This document shows positions 1 through 6,769 of a DNA stretch of 19,847 nt, piece after piece (the stretch's first letter is position 1; each line of letters opens with the position of its first letter). Position numbers and translations under genes: made by a program. The notes beneath the pieces are model-generated. The model saw only the letters and a list, made by a program, of their open reading frames with translations, was not told where the DNA came from and made no database searches. The stretch lies in the NCBI GenBank assembly GCA_001556125.1, contig LSIG01000084.1, forward strand, positions 1 to 19,847. Direction: 5' to 3'. This stretch comes from Rhizobiales bacterium CCH10-E5. GTDB lineage: Bacteria > Pseudomonadota > Alphaproteobacteria > Rhizobiales > Beijerinckiaceae.

Positions 1-20
1 GTCATAGCCCCATCCTCTCA
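1..20 (-). promoter_or_regulatory. Ribosome binding site and possible start codon of a gene running off the left edge
   Basis: Read on the minus strand, the recombinase remnant stops at 20-18. An AGAGGA-type Shine-Dalgarno sequence follows at once (18-13), and seven bases later there is an ATG at 5-3. This looks like a translationally coupled start for another gene, but only two bases beyond the ATG are in the window, so its product cannot be named. A short GC-rich inverted repeat (CCCCA at 9-13 and TGGGG near 27-31) surrounds the stop and has no T-run, so I do not call it a terminator. Confidence 0.3.
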
Positions 21-278
21 GGAGTTGGGGCCTCCGGCAAAGCCGGGGCGGTTCAAAAACATGAACTTGATCGTCTTGCCGGCCGGTACAAAGTGATTGT
101 GAAGCAGAAGCCGATTTCGGCGGATTAGCTGCCAGTCTTTGTCCTTAACCAGCAAGTCGGGCAGCGCCAATGCCTCAACGCATGCCCGCGTGGCCTCCAT
201 CGAACCCTTTGCGGGACACCTGCCCATCGTTATCGGGAACGGCGGGTCCTCTGTTGAATGCCCCACGACATCCGCAAT
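18..278 (-). pseudogene. Tyrosine recombinase (phage-type integrase) C-terminal remnant, cut by IS66
   Basis: About 87 codons remain open on the minus strand from the left end of the IS to the stop at 18-20. The text IADVVGHS, then GRC-PAKGSMEATRACVEAL, resembles the end of tyrosine recombinases: the GH(S/T/E) motif of the last catalytic helix, then T-x-GRY-x-KG and a helix ending in LP. Where the family has its nucleophilic tyrosine, this copy has cysteine (TGT at about 224-226), one base change from a Tyr codon. The upstream catalytic Arg and His region is not found on either side of the IS. The sequence right of the IS does continue in frame for a few codons (ESTAWT) but soon stops looking like an integrase. 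I read this as a dead fragment. The family assignment is from motif memory only. Confidence 0.5.
271..278. repeat. Target-site duplication, left copy (TCCGCAAT)
   Basis: These eight bases directly abut the GTAAG left end of the IS66 element and recur exactly at 2898-2905 directly after its right end. Eight base pairs is the duplication length known for IS66-family transposition. Confidence 0.9.
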
Positions 279-301
279 GTAAGCCTGCGCCGGCGGCCGC
301 C
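279..301 (+). repeat. IS66 left terminal inverted repeat
   Basis: The end begins GTAAG, the usual start of IS66 elements. It pairs imperfectly (about 15 of 23 positions) with the right end at 2875-2897 read in reverse complement. Confidence 0.75.
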
Positions 302-382
302 TTGCGCATGTGGATTTCGGCCTCCAGCTTCTCGTGTTTCTGATCCGGCAGCAGTGCCGGCAGTACTGCTGGAGAGCTCGGC

Positions 383-772
383 GTGGATGATGAGACCTAT
401 GTCCGGCGACGCCGTTGGAGCCTGGACGAGAAGCGCGCGGTCGTGAGCGAGGCGCTGTCCAGCGGGAACGTGATTGCGACCGCAAAGCGTCATGGCATCC
501 AGGCGCAGCAGATCTACCGGTGGCGCGAGCGGCTCGGCGAGCGCCAAAGCCCTGCAGCGTTTCTTCCCGTGTCGGTCGCGGCTGACGCTGTGCTTCCCAG
601 TCCGGCACCGGTGCTGGATGAGGACAACCGAGGCGACAGTCCAGGAGCGATGCTGGACCGAAGCCCGCGGGTTGAGATCGTCCTGTCGTCGGGTCGGCGC
701 ATCATCGCCGAGGGTGGTCTCGATATCGATGCGATGGTGAGGCTCGCGCGGGGGCTCGAGGCTATTCGATGA
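383..772 (+). CDS. tnpA: IS66 accessory protein TnpA (helix-turn-helix)
   Basis: A 129-residue protein that in IS66 elements is needed with TnpB and TnpC for transposition; it belongs to the IS3/IS66 OrfA-type HTH group. Residues about 8-50 ([17 protein letters not shown], then [21 protein letters not shown]) form the typical homeodomain-like HTH expected to bind the element's ends. The C-terminal part, with a run like [20 protein letters not shown] and RLARGLE, is the conserved IS66 TnpA tail. The frame has no upstream ATG; the start is GTG at 383, with GGAGAG about seven bases upstream. The stop overlaps the start of tnpB by four bases (ATGA), so the two are probably translationally coupled. 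Confidence 0.92.
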   Translation: MDDETYVRRRRWSLDEKRAVVSEALSSGNVIATAKRHGIQAQQIYRWRERLGERQSPAAFLPVSVAADAVLPSPAPVLDEDNRGDSPGAMLDRSPRVEIVLSSGRRIIAEGGLDIDAMVRLARGLEAIR

Positions 773-1116
773 TCCCGGTCCCGGTTGGCGTGAAGGTGTG
801 GCTGGCGACAGGCCATGTCGATATGCGCAAGGGGTTCGCCTCACTGGCGCTGGTGGCGCAGGAGGTCCTGAAGCGCGATCCGCTGAACGGCCACGTGTTC
901 TGCTTTCGGGGACGTCGCGGCGACCTTTTGAAGGTGATCTGGCACGACGGTCAGGCGGCGAGCCTCTATGTGCGCCGGCTGGAGAAGGGCCGCTTCCTGT
1001 GGCCGTCGCCGGCCGACGGCGTCGTCTCCATCACACCCGCTCAGATGGGCTATCTGCTGTCAGGGATCGACTGGCGCAATCCAGTGGAGACCTGGCGGCC
1101 GACCGCGATCGGATGA
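769..1116 (+). CDS. tnpB: IS66 accessory protein TnpB (Orf2-like)
   Basis: A 115-residue protein of the IS66 Orf2-like family, essentially full length for the family. Hallmarks visible are the N-terminal [23 protein letters not shown] block, the central [22 protein letters not shown] block and the LEKGRFLWP segment. Its biochemical role is not well established; it is required with TnpA for efficient transposition in studied IS66 elements. It starts at ATG 769, overlapping the tnpA stop by four bases, and ends 46 bases before the preferred tnpC start. Confidence 0.95.
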   Translation: MIPVPVGVKVWLATGHVDMRKGFASLALVAQEVLKRDPLNGHVFCFRGRRGDLLKVIWHDGQAASLYVRRLEKGRFLWPSPADGVVSITPAQMGYLLSGIDWRNPVETWRPTAIG

Positions 1117-1162
1117 CGCCTTTTGGCTTGCGTTCGCGGAGGGATATGATTCCATCGCGTGC

Positions 1163-2842
1163 ATGCGAACGCCTGTCTCGTCACGGTCCGCGCCGAGCCT
1201 GCCGACGGATCTGGCGGCGGCGCATGCGATGATCCTGGCTGAGCGCCAGGCCCGCGTCGAGGCTGAAGCCGCAGCGTCGCGCCTGGGCGCCGAGGCGCTC
1301 CAGCTCAAGGCGACCGCTTCCTCTACCCAGGCGATGATCGCGCATCTCAAGCTGATGATCGAGAAGCTGCGCCGCGAGCTCTACGGCCGGCGCTCCGAGC
1401 GCACGGCACGCCTGATCGACCAGATGGAACTGCAGCTCGAGGAGTTGGAGGCCCAGGCGACGGAAGACGAGATCGCTGCGCTACAGGCGGCGTCACGCCG
1501 CGCGGCGACGACGCCGGCTGCGCCGCGCCGGCACCCGGTGCGCAAGCCGTTTCCCGAGCATCTGCCGCGCGAACGGGTTGTGGTTCCCGCACCGGCGTCG
1601 TGCCCATGCTGCGGTTCGCTGAAGCTGTCGAAGCTCGGCGAGGACGTGACCGAGACGCTGGAGGTGATCCCGCGCTCCTGGAAGGTGATCCAGACCGTAC
1701 GAGAGAAGTTCACCTGCCGGTCCTGCGAGGTGATATCCCAGCCGCCGGCGCCGTTCCATGTGACGCCACGCGGCTTCATGGGGCCGGACCTGCTGGCGAT
1801 GATTCTGTTTGAGAAGTTCGGGCAGCATCAGCCGCTAAACCGGCAGAGCGAGCGTTACGGCCGCGAGGGCATCGATCTCTCTGTCTCGACGCTGGCCGAC
1901 CAGGTCGGCGCGGCGACAGCGGCGCTGGCACCGTTGCATGATCTGATCGCTCGCCACGTCATGGCGGCCGAGCGCTTGCACGCCGACGACACGACGGTTC
2001 CGATCCTGGCCAAGGGCAAGACCGATACCGGCCGGATCTGGACCTACGTGCGCGACGACCGGCCATTCGGCGGCGCCGATCCGCCGGCAGCGCTCTACTT
2101 CGCGTCGCGCGACAGGCGGCAAGAGCACCCGGACGCGCATCTTGCAGGCTGGCGCGGCATTCTCCAGGCCGACGCCTATGGCGGCTACAACGGCCTCTAC
2201 GACCCGGCGCGCCAAAGTGGGCCGGTCACGGCAGCGCTCTGTTGGGCGCATGCGCGCCGCGGCTTCTTCGAGCTCGCCGACATCGCTGCCTCGGCGCGGC
2301 GCGGGCGCGGTGCCGCACCCGTATCACCGATCGCGCTCGAAGCGGTGAAGCGCATCGACACGCTCTTCGCGATCGAACGCGAGATCAACGGTCTGAGCGC
2401 CCACGAGCGCCATCGCGTCCGCCAGGAACGAAGCCGCCCGCTGGTCGAGGATCTGCGCACCTGGCTAGGCGAGAAGCGCCTCACGCTCTCGCGCTCCGCG
2501 ACGGTCGCCAAGCCGATCGACTATATGCTCCGGCGCTGGGACGGCTTTACCGTCTTCCTCGACGACGGGAGGGCATGTCTGTCGAACAACGCCGCCGAAC
2601 GAAGCCTGCGCGGCTTTGCCCTCGGCCGCAAAGCCTGGCTCTTCGCTGGCTCCAGCCGCGGCGCCGAGCGGGCGGCCACAATGGCGACGCTGATCCAGAC
2701 GGCGAAGCTGAACGATATCGATCCGCAAGCCTGGCTCGCCGATGTGCTCGCCCGCATCGCCGGGATCCCACAAGGCCAGCTCGCTGAGCTCCTGCCGTGG
2801 AACTGGCTCGGCAAGGAAGCCGCTCGCCGTCACGCGGCCTGA
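1163..2842 (+). CDS. tnpC: IS66 transposase TnpC (DDE)
   Basis: The catalytic transposase of the element, about 559 residues with the start at ATG 1163. The same frame is open upstream to 968, but that stretch lies inside tnpB and is not typical of the family. In order: an N-terminal coiled coil (about residues 25-85), the charged linker KLRRELYGRRSER, a C4 zinc-finger-like region (CPCC then CRSC, about 147-195), and the DDE domain. The likely catalytic acids are Asp275 or Asp276 (HADDTTVPIL), Asp337 (QADAYGGYNGL) and Glu479 (NNAAERSLRGFALGRKAWLFAGS). The C-terminal tail PWNWLG is also characteristic. No frameshift or internal stop is present, so an active enzyme is plausible. Confidence 0.95.
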   Translation: MRTPVSSRSAPSLPTDLAAAHAMILAERQARVEAEAAASRLGAEALQLKATASSTQAMIAHLKLMIEKLRRELYGRRSERTARLIDQMELQLEELEAQATEDEIAALQAASRRAATTPAAPRRHPVRKPFPEHLPRERVVVPAPASCPCCGSLKLSKLGEDVTETLEVIPRSWKVIQTVREKFTCRSCEVISQPPAPFHVTPRGFMGPDLLAMILFEKFGQHQPLNRQSERYGREGIDLSVSTLADQVGAATAALAPLHDLIARHVMAAERLHADDTTVPILAKGKTDTGRIWTYVRDDRPFGGADPPAALYFASRDRRQEHPDAHLAGWRGILQADAYGGYNGLYDPARQSGPVTAALCWAHARRGFFELADIAASARRGRGAAPVSPIALEAVKRIDTLFAIEREINGLSAHERHRVRQERSRPLVEDLRTWLGEKRLTLSRSATVAKPIDYMLRRWDGFTVFLDDGRACLSNNAAERSLRGFALGRKAWLFAGSSRGAERAATMATLIQTAKLNDIDPQAWLADVLARIAGIPQGQLAELLPWNWLGKEAARRHAA

Positions 2843-2874
2843 TCAAACAGACGGCGGCAGTGACCCGAACAGTC

Positions 2875-2897
2875 CGCGGCCCACGCCGGATGGATAC
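2875..2897 (+). repeat. IS66 right terminal inverted repeat (diverged)
   Basis: The element ends GCCGGATGGATAC. In reverse complement it begins GTATCCATCC and matches the left end only imperfectly. Its identification rests mainly on the exact 8-bp duplication that follows at 2898. Confidence 0.7.
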
Positions 2898-2905
2898 TCC
2901 GCAAT
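2898..2905. repeat. Target-site duplication, right copy (TCCGCAAT)
   Basis: This is an exact copy of the bases at 271-278, directly after the right end of the IS66 element. Confidence 0.9.
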
Positions 2906-2921
2906 GGTCCATGCTGTGGAC

Positions 2922-3749
2922 TCAGTGCCGCGCTGTATCGGACCCTTGCATTTCGACCTCGAACCCCACCAGCTGCCCTAACAGCGGCACCGTCCGCCAA
3001 TCCTCATCGAACCCCCAGCCGGACTGCCTCTTCTCCTTCCGCCCCTCCAAGACCCCCAGCCAAGTCAGCGGTCGCAGGACACGGGACACCATCGCGAACT
3101 CCGGTAGGTCGGGCCTCGGCGCGTCTTCGAGGGTCTCCAAGATCGTGCAAGCCGACATGAGGTCTGCCATGCTGGACCAGCGATGCGCCGTGACCGACAG
3201 GCTCCAGAGCACGACGCCCATATGGTGCTGCGGCCAGAACTCGATAGGGTTCCTGTCGAAGTCCTGAAGGTTCATCTTCCAGAACACGGCCTCAAACAGT
3301 TCAGCTAGGAGGGCAGGGGCCGCTTCCGGTGCAAGTAGGGCCTTCCCCGCCTTGGATGCCTTCAGGACCCCTGAACGCTTCCGCAGAAGCCCGGCAGCTT
3401 GCAGCGCGATCCTCGTGAAGAGGACACCGTGGGCGTCATCTTCGTTGATGACCTTGTTGACCGCGAGCGTGGTCGCCTTGTCGTATCCCGGCCCTTCCGT
3501 CTGGTCGAAGACGTGCCAGACATCGACACGCTTCAGGGCTCCGGCAGGCGTGAGGACTAGTCCGCCCTTGTCCACGGCAAGCTCCAATAGGAGCCTTGCG
3601 GCGATGACCATGGGGACCTGAAGGGCGGCTTCCACGGTGACATTGTAGGGCGTGAGGCGGAGAGCCTGCGGGACCCTGCCGGGCGGCTCTAGGAGCGCCT
3701 TCAGCGAGCGGGGCTGTAGATGCGCCCAGGCGGGAGGGATCGAGGTCAC
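2922..3749 (-). CDS. Protein of unknown function beside the recombinase remnant
   Basis: About 275 residues; I do not recognise a named family. The frame reads like real protein from about residue 10 onward: a segment LTPYNVTVEAALQVPMVIAARLLLELAV, an 'LTPAGALKRVDV' block, 'NKVINEDDAHGVLFTRIALQAAGLLRKR', a 'SGVLKASKAGKALLA' block, an aromatic-rich centre (FEAVFWKMNLQDFDRNPIEFWPQHHMGVVLWSLSV) and a last winged-helix-like stretch RVLRPLTWLGVLEGRK. The paired 'LTxxGxLK' and 'GxLKxSKAGKALL' blocks weakly recall the C-terminal part of pRiA4b ORF-3-like proteins; this is memory only. The start is uncertain: no ATG lies near, GTG 3749 is my choice, and the frame stays open upstream in poor-looking sequence. 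GC content looks lower than in the flanking core genes, which fits acquired DNA. It ends just before the IS66 insertion site. Confidence 0.55.
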   Translation of the reverse strand: MTSIPPAWAHLQPRSLKALLEPPGRVPQALRLTPYNVTVEAALQVPMVIAARLLLELAVDKGGLVLTPAGALKRVDVWHVFDQTEGPGYDKATTLAVNKVINEDDAHGVLFTRIALQAAGLLRKRSGVLKASKAGKALLAPEAAPALLAELFEAVFWKMNLQDFDRNPIEFWPQHHMGVVLWSLSVTAHRWSSMADLMSACTILETLEDAPRPDLPEFAMVSRVLRPLTWLGVLEGRKEKRQSGWGFDEDWRTVPLLGQLVGFEVEMQGSDTARH

Positions 3750-4184
3750 ATTCAGAAGCGTAGGCGCGCGGGAACGAAGGCTCAACCGCCAAGCCGGTGT
3801 GGTTCCGATTTCCGGAACCGAACCGATGACATGTGGATGGACGGCGAGGGGCGGGATCGACAGGTGACACAAGGCGGTGATACAAAGACGTTCCTGTCGG
3901 TGCCCGTAATGCCTCTGATTTAATTGAGTTTTTCGCGCTGAATGGCCGGTCCAGCTCTGGGCACCATTTTCTTCCCGATCATCGATCGTCCCAGCAAACC
4001 GGTTGCGGATCTGCGTCGCCGCATCTGGCCTCGCTGATCCGGCGCCCGGCGGCCTGCCCCTCCCACCCTGCATGTCGGGCGCGCCGCTTCCGGCGTTGAA
4101 GCGCGCCCGCCGCTGTGGTCGTCTCGGGCCCAACAAGCCGCCGCGGCCCCAACGGTCGCGAGCGGAGGGCCCGGGAGGACCATC
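3750..4184. other. Intergenic stretch without a convincing gene
   Basis: About 435 bases between the unknown minus-strand gene and the enolase-superfamily gene. Frames are open by chance, but the peptides are arginine- and proline-rich with no family character. An AT-rich patch near 3915-3935 is the only compositional break and may mark the right border of the acquired DNA. It could also be the promoter region of the minus-strand gene. A GGGAGG ribosome binding site for the following gene is near 4170. I see no RNA gene or clear terminator. Confidence 0.5.
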
Positions 4185-5303
4185 ATGCGCATCGCCAGAA
4201 TCGAACCCTTCATCCTGCATATCCCCGTCACCGGCGGGTCGATCGCCGATTCGACGCATCGCATCAGCCATTGGGGCGTCGTCGGCACCAGGATCGTCAC
4301 GGAGGAGGGGCTGGAGGGCTATGGTTTCACCGGCACCCATGCCGATCTGTCCTCCGACCGGCTGATCACCGCCTGCATCCGCGATTGCTATGCGCCGCTG
4401 CTGATCGGCGAAGACGCGTTGGAAACGAGCCGGCTCTGGCTCAAGCTCGCGCGCCATCCGGCGCTGCAATGGGTCGGCCGCGCCGGCATCACCCAGCTCG
4501 CGCTGGCGGCGGTGGATGTCGCGCTCTGGGATCTCAAGGCGAAGAAGGCCGGCGTGCCGCTCTGGCATCTCCTCGGCGGCGCCAGCAAGCCGCGGCTCGA
4601 GGCCTACAACACCGATATCGGCTGGCTCTCGATCCCCAAGGACCAGCTCGTCGAGGGCTGCCGCAGGGCCGTGGAGCAGGACGGTTTCCACCGCATCAAG
4701 GTCAAGGTCGGCCATGCCGATCCGGGCATCGACATCGGCCGGCTCGAGGCGGTGCGCCGGGCCGTCGGGCCCCATGTTTCGCTCGCCATCGACGGCAACG
4801 GCAAATGGGATCTGCCGACCTGCAAGCGCTTCTGCGCCCGGGCGGAGCCGCTCGACATCTTCTGGTTCGAGGAGCCGCTCTGGTATGACGATGTCGGCTC
4901 GCATGCGGCGCTCGCCCGCGACACCTCCATTCCCGTCGCGCTCGGCGAGCAGCTCTATTCGCTCGACGCCTTCCGCGCCTTCATCGCAGCCGACGCGATC
5001 CACTACGTCCAGCCTGATGTGACGCGGCTCGGCGGCATCACCGAATACATCCAGGTCGCCGATCTCGCCCTCGCCAGCCGCCTGCCGGTCGCGCCCCATG
5101 CCGGCGAGATGAGCCAGGTCCATGTCCATCTCGCCTATTGGCACCAGGCGACGCCGGTCCTCGAATACATCCCCTGGATCAAGGACGCCTTCGAGGAGCC
5201 GGCGAATGTCGTCGATGGCTGCTTCCTGAAACCCCAGCGGCCCGGCGCCGGCACGACGCCCACGATCGACGCCTTCGCCCGCTTCGCCAAGCCGCTGGGC
5301 TGA
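4185..5303 (+). CDS. Mandelate racemase/muconate lactonizing enzyme family protein (enolase superfamily)
   Basis: A 372-residue cytoplasmic enzyme with the capping domain at about 1-125 and a (beta/alpha)7beta barrel after it. Visible catalytic residues are the K-x-K pair Lys172 and Lys174 (RIKVKVG), metal ligands Asp203 (IDGNGKWD), Glu229 or Glu230 (WFEEPL) and Glu255 (LGEQLYS), the His305-Asp278 dyad (APHAG; QPDVTR) and Glu327 (LEY). Lys-x-Lys plus the His-Asp dyad places it in the mandelate racemase subgroup, whose members mostly dehydrate or epimerise sugar acids after Mg-assisted proton abstraction. The exact substrate cannot be read; an acid-sugar dehydratase is most likely. The gene stands alone, with a good GGGAGG ribosome binding site and no sugar transporter or aldolase in view. 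Confidence 0.88.
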   Translation: MRIARIEPFILHIPVTGGSIADSTHRISHWGVVGTRIVTEEGLEGYGFTGTHADLSSDRLITACIRDCYAPLLIGEDALETSRLWLKLARHPALQWVGRAGITQLALAAVDVALWDLKAKKAGVPLWHLLGGASKPRLEAYNTDIGWLSIPKDQLVEGCRRAVEQDGFHRIKVKVGHADPGIDIGRLEAVRRAVGPHVSLAIDGNGKWDLPTCKRFCARAEPLDIFWFEEPLWYDDVGSHAALARDTSIPVALGEQLYSLDAFRAFIAADAIHYVQPDVTRLGGITEYIQVADLALASRLPVAPHAGEMSQVHVHLAYWHQATPVLEYIPWIKDAFEEPANVVDGCFLKPQRPGAGTTPTIDAFARFAKPLG

Positions 5304-5357
5304 CCTCCCTCACGAGGGGGACATGGCCGCGCGGCGGCCCCGGAATGGCTTGGAGGG

Positions 5358-5386
5358 TTGCCCGGGCGGCCCGCCGTGCCTAGATT
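5358..5386 (+). promoter_or_regulatory. Candidate sigma-70-type promoter of the thi operon
   Basis: TTGCCC at 5358-5363 and TAGATT at 5381-5386 are separated by 17 bases. A start site about seven bases downstream would place the transcript's 5' end just before the riboswitch at 5396. This is a consensus match by eye, supported by its position. Confidence 0.5.
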
Positions 5387-5395
5387 GGGATTGAT

Positions 5396-5476
5396 CCGTT
5401 GGGGTGCCGCAAGGCTGAGAGGCGCATGACGCCAACCCATCGAACCTGATCCGGATAATGCCGGCGAAGGGAACGG
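5396..5476 (+). ncRNA. TPP riboswitch (THI element)
   Basis: The aptamer is complete by eye. The closing stem P1 is CCGTT (5396-5400) with AACGG (5472-5476). The conserved CTGAGA lies at 5415-5420 in the pyrimidine-binding arm, the GAACCTGAT block at 5442-5450, and the pyrophosphate-sensing arm CCGGATAATGCCGG at 5451-5464, followed by CGAAGGGA. The family binds thiamin pyrophosphate and shuts off thiamin genes when the vitamin is plentiful. The next gene is thiO, 65 bases downstream, so control of the whole thiOSGE operon is a safe inference. Confidence 0.96.
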
Positions 5477-5507
5477 TCGTCGCAGCGTCGCTTCACCCGT
5501 CCTGCCA

Positions 5508-5539
5508 CGGCCGCAGCCTTCACGGCCGCGAGGGTAGGG
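5508..5539 (+). promoter_or_regulatory. Possible riboswitch expression platform next to the thiO ribosome binding site
   Basis: CGGCCG at 5508-5513 and again at 5523-5528 can form a six-pair stem with a nine-base loop. The stem directly abuts the purine-rich ribosome binding site GAGGGTAGGG (5530-5539). There is no T-run, so control of translation rather than termination is suggested. This is inference from position only. Confidence 0.35.
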
Positions 5540-5540
5540 C

Positions 5541-6575
5541 ATGCCGCACGCATCCATCCAGTCCCGGTCGAACCCACCGCTGCGCGTCGGCATCGTCGGC
5601 GCCGGCGTCGTCGGCCTCGCCTGCGCGGTCGAACTGCTCGGGCGCGGCGCCGAGGTCGAGATCTTCGAGCGCGGCGAAACGGCCGGGGCGAAAGCCTGCT
5701 CCTGGTGGGCCGGCGGCATGCTGGCGCCCTGGTGCGAGGGCGAGAGCGCCGAGGAGCCGGTCGTCAGGCTCGGCCAGGAGGCGGCGAGCTGGTGGGAGCG
5801 CCATGTCGAGGGCGTCGTCCGCAAGGGCACGCTCGTGGTCGCTGCCAGCCGTGATCGCGCCGAACTGCGCCGCTTCGCCAGTCGCACCTCCCATCTGGTC
5901 GAGATCGAGGCCGAGGCCATCGCCGCGCTCGAGCCCGATCTCGCCGGGCGCTTCGGCAAGGCGCTCTTCTTCGAGAGCGAGGGCCATCTCGATCCGCGCC
6001 TGGCGCTGGCGGGGCTGGCGGCAAAGGTGATCGCTCTGGGCGGACGCATCCATTACGGCCGCGAGGTTGCCCCCGAGGATGTGGCTGCCGATGCCGTGCT
6101 CGACTGCCGGGGTCTCGCCGCCCGCGCGGCGCTGCCGGATCTGCGTGGCGTCAAGGGCGAGATGCTGCTGTTGCGCACCCGAGACGTCACCCTGTCGCGC
6201 CCGGTTCGGCTGCTGCATCCGCGCATCCCGCTCTATGTCGTGCCGCGGGCGGACGGCATCTTCATGGTCGGCGCGACGATGATCGAGGGCGGCGACCGCA
6301 GCGCCGTCACCGCGCGTTCGATGCTGGAACTGCTCGGCGGCGCCTATGCGCTGCATCCGGCCTTCGGCGAGGCGCAGATCGTCGAGATCGGCGTCGATGC
6401 GCGCCCTGCCTTCCCCGATAACCTGCCGCGCTTGACGCGTCGTGGCCGGGTCATCCATGTCAACGGCTTCTATCGGCACGGTTTTCTGCTGAGCCCCGCG
6501 ATGGCGCGGCTGGCGGCGGAGGCCCTGCTCGATCCCGCCAGCATCCCGGAGAGGCTTCATGACGTTGCTGCTTAA
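5541..6575 (+). CDS. thiO: Glycine oxidase ThiO (FAD-dependent)
   Basis: ThiO oxidises glycine to the imine dehydroglycine, one of the precursors of the thiazole moiety of thiamin; it is the oxygen-dependent alternative to ThiH. The 344-residue protein has the N-terminal Rossmann FAD motif GIVGAGVVGLACAVELLGRGAEVEIFERG (GxGxxG at residues 20-25). The second FAD-contact region is at the C terminus (VNGFYRHGFLLSPAMA), with the DAO-type fold between. Its length is a little under the usual ~350-370. The start at ATG 5541 is preceded by GAGGGTAGGG. It is the first gene after the TPP riboswitch and overlaps thiS by 17 bases. Confidence 0.92.
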   Translation: MPHASIQSRSNPPLRVGIVGAGVVGLACAVELLGRGAEVEIFERGETAGAKACSWWAGGMLAPWCEGESAEEPVVRLGQEAASWWERHVEGVVRKGTLVVAASRDRAELRRFASRTSHLVEIEAEAIAALEPDLAGRFGKALFFESEGHLDPRLALAGLAAKVIALGGRIHYGREVAPEDVAADAVLDCRGLAARAALPDLRGVKGEMLLLRTRDVTLSRPVRLLHPRIPLYVVPRADGIFMVGATMIEGGDRSAVTARSMLELLGGAYALHPAFGEAQIVEIGVDARPAFPDNLPRLTRRGRVIHVNGFYRHGFLLSPAMARLAAEALLDPASIPERLHDVAA

Positions 6576-6756
6576 CGGCGAGCCGCGCGAGGTTGCGGCC
6601 ACCACGCTCGAGCAGGCGCTGGCCGAACTCGGCTATGCCGGCAAGGTCGTGGCCACCGCGGTGAACGGCGATTTCGTCCCGGCCCGCAAGCGCGAGACCG
6701 TCACGCTCAACGAGGGCGACCGCATCGAGGTCGTCGCCCCGATGCAGGGCGGCTGA
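6559..6756 (+). CDS. thiS: Sulfur carrier protein ThiS
   Basis: A 65-residue ubiquitin-like beta-grasp protein ([12 protein letters not shown] at the start, [31 protein letters not shown] at the end). The C-terminal Gly-Gly is the functional hallmark: it is adenylated and converted to a thiocarboxylate that donates sulfur to ThiG for thiazole formation. The gene begins inside the end of thiO, with a GGAGAGG ribosome binding site in the thiO coding sequence, so translation is probably coupled. The ThiF-type adenylating enzyme it needs is not in this window. Confidence 0.96.
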   Translation: MTLLLNGEPREVAATTLEQALAELGYAGKVVATAVNGDFVPARKRETVTLNEGDRIEVVAPMQGG

Positions 6757-6769
6757 GAGGATCACCGAC

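Larger units (their letters stand above)
279..2897 (+). mobile_element. Complete IS66-family insertion sequence (2619 bp)
   Basis: The element carries the canonical tnpA-tnpB-tnpC set in one direction. It starts with GTAAGCCTG at 279 and ends with GGATAC at 2897. The left end and the reverse complement of the right end agree at about 15 of the first 23 positions, so the inverted repeats are imperfect. The exact 8-bp duplication on both sides fixes the boundaries and shows insertion by transposition without later rearrangement of the ends. All three frames are open and the DDE residues are present, so the element may still be active. IS66 elements are common in Hyphomicrobiales and typically sit in accessory regions, which fits the recombinase remnant it interrupts. 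Confidence 0.93.

Noticed and set aside
968..1162. N-terminal extension of tnpC to 968
   Set aside because: It lies inside tnpB, has shadow-like composition, and IS66 TnpC proteins begin near the coiled coil. ATG 1163 is the better start.
2922..5144. A 740-codon open frame on the minus strand spanning the unknown gene and the whole enolase-superfamily gene
   Set aside because: Only the last ~275 codons look like protein. The rest is antisense to a gene with complete catalytic motifs and reads as Arg/Asp/Gly-rich shadow sequence typical of high-GC DNA.
5304..5357. Terminator after the enolase-superfamily gene (CCCT-cacg-AGGG near 5308-5319)
   Set aside because: The stem is only four pairs and is not followed by a T-run. 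It is too weak to call.
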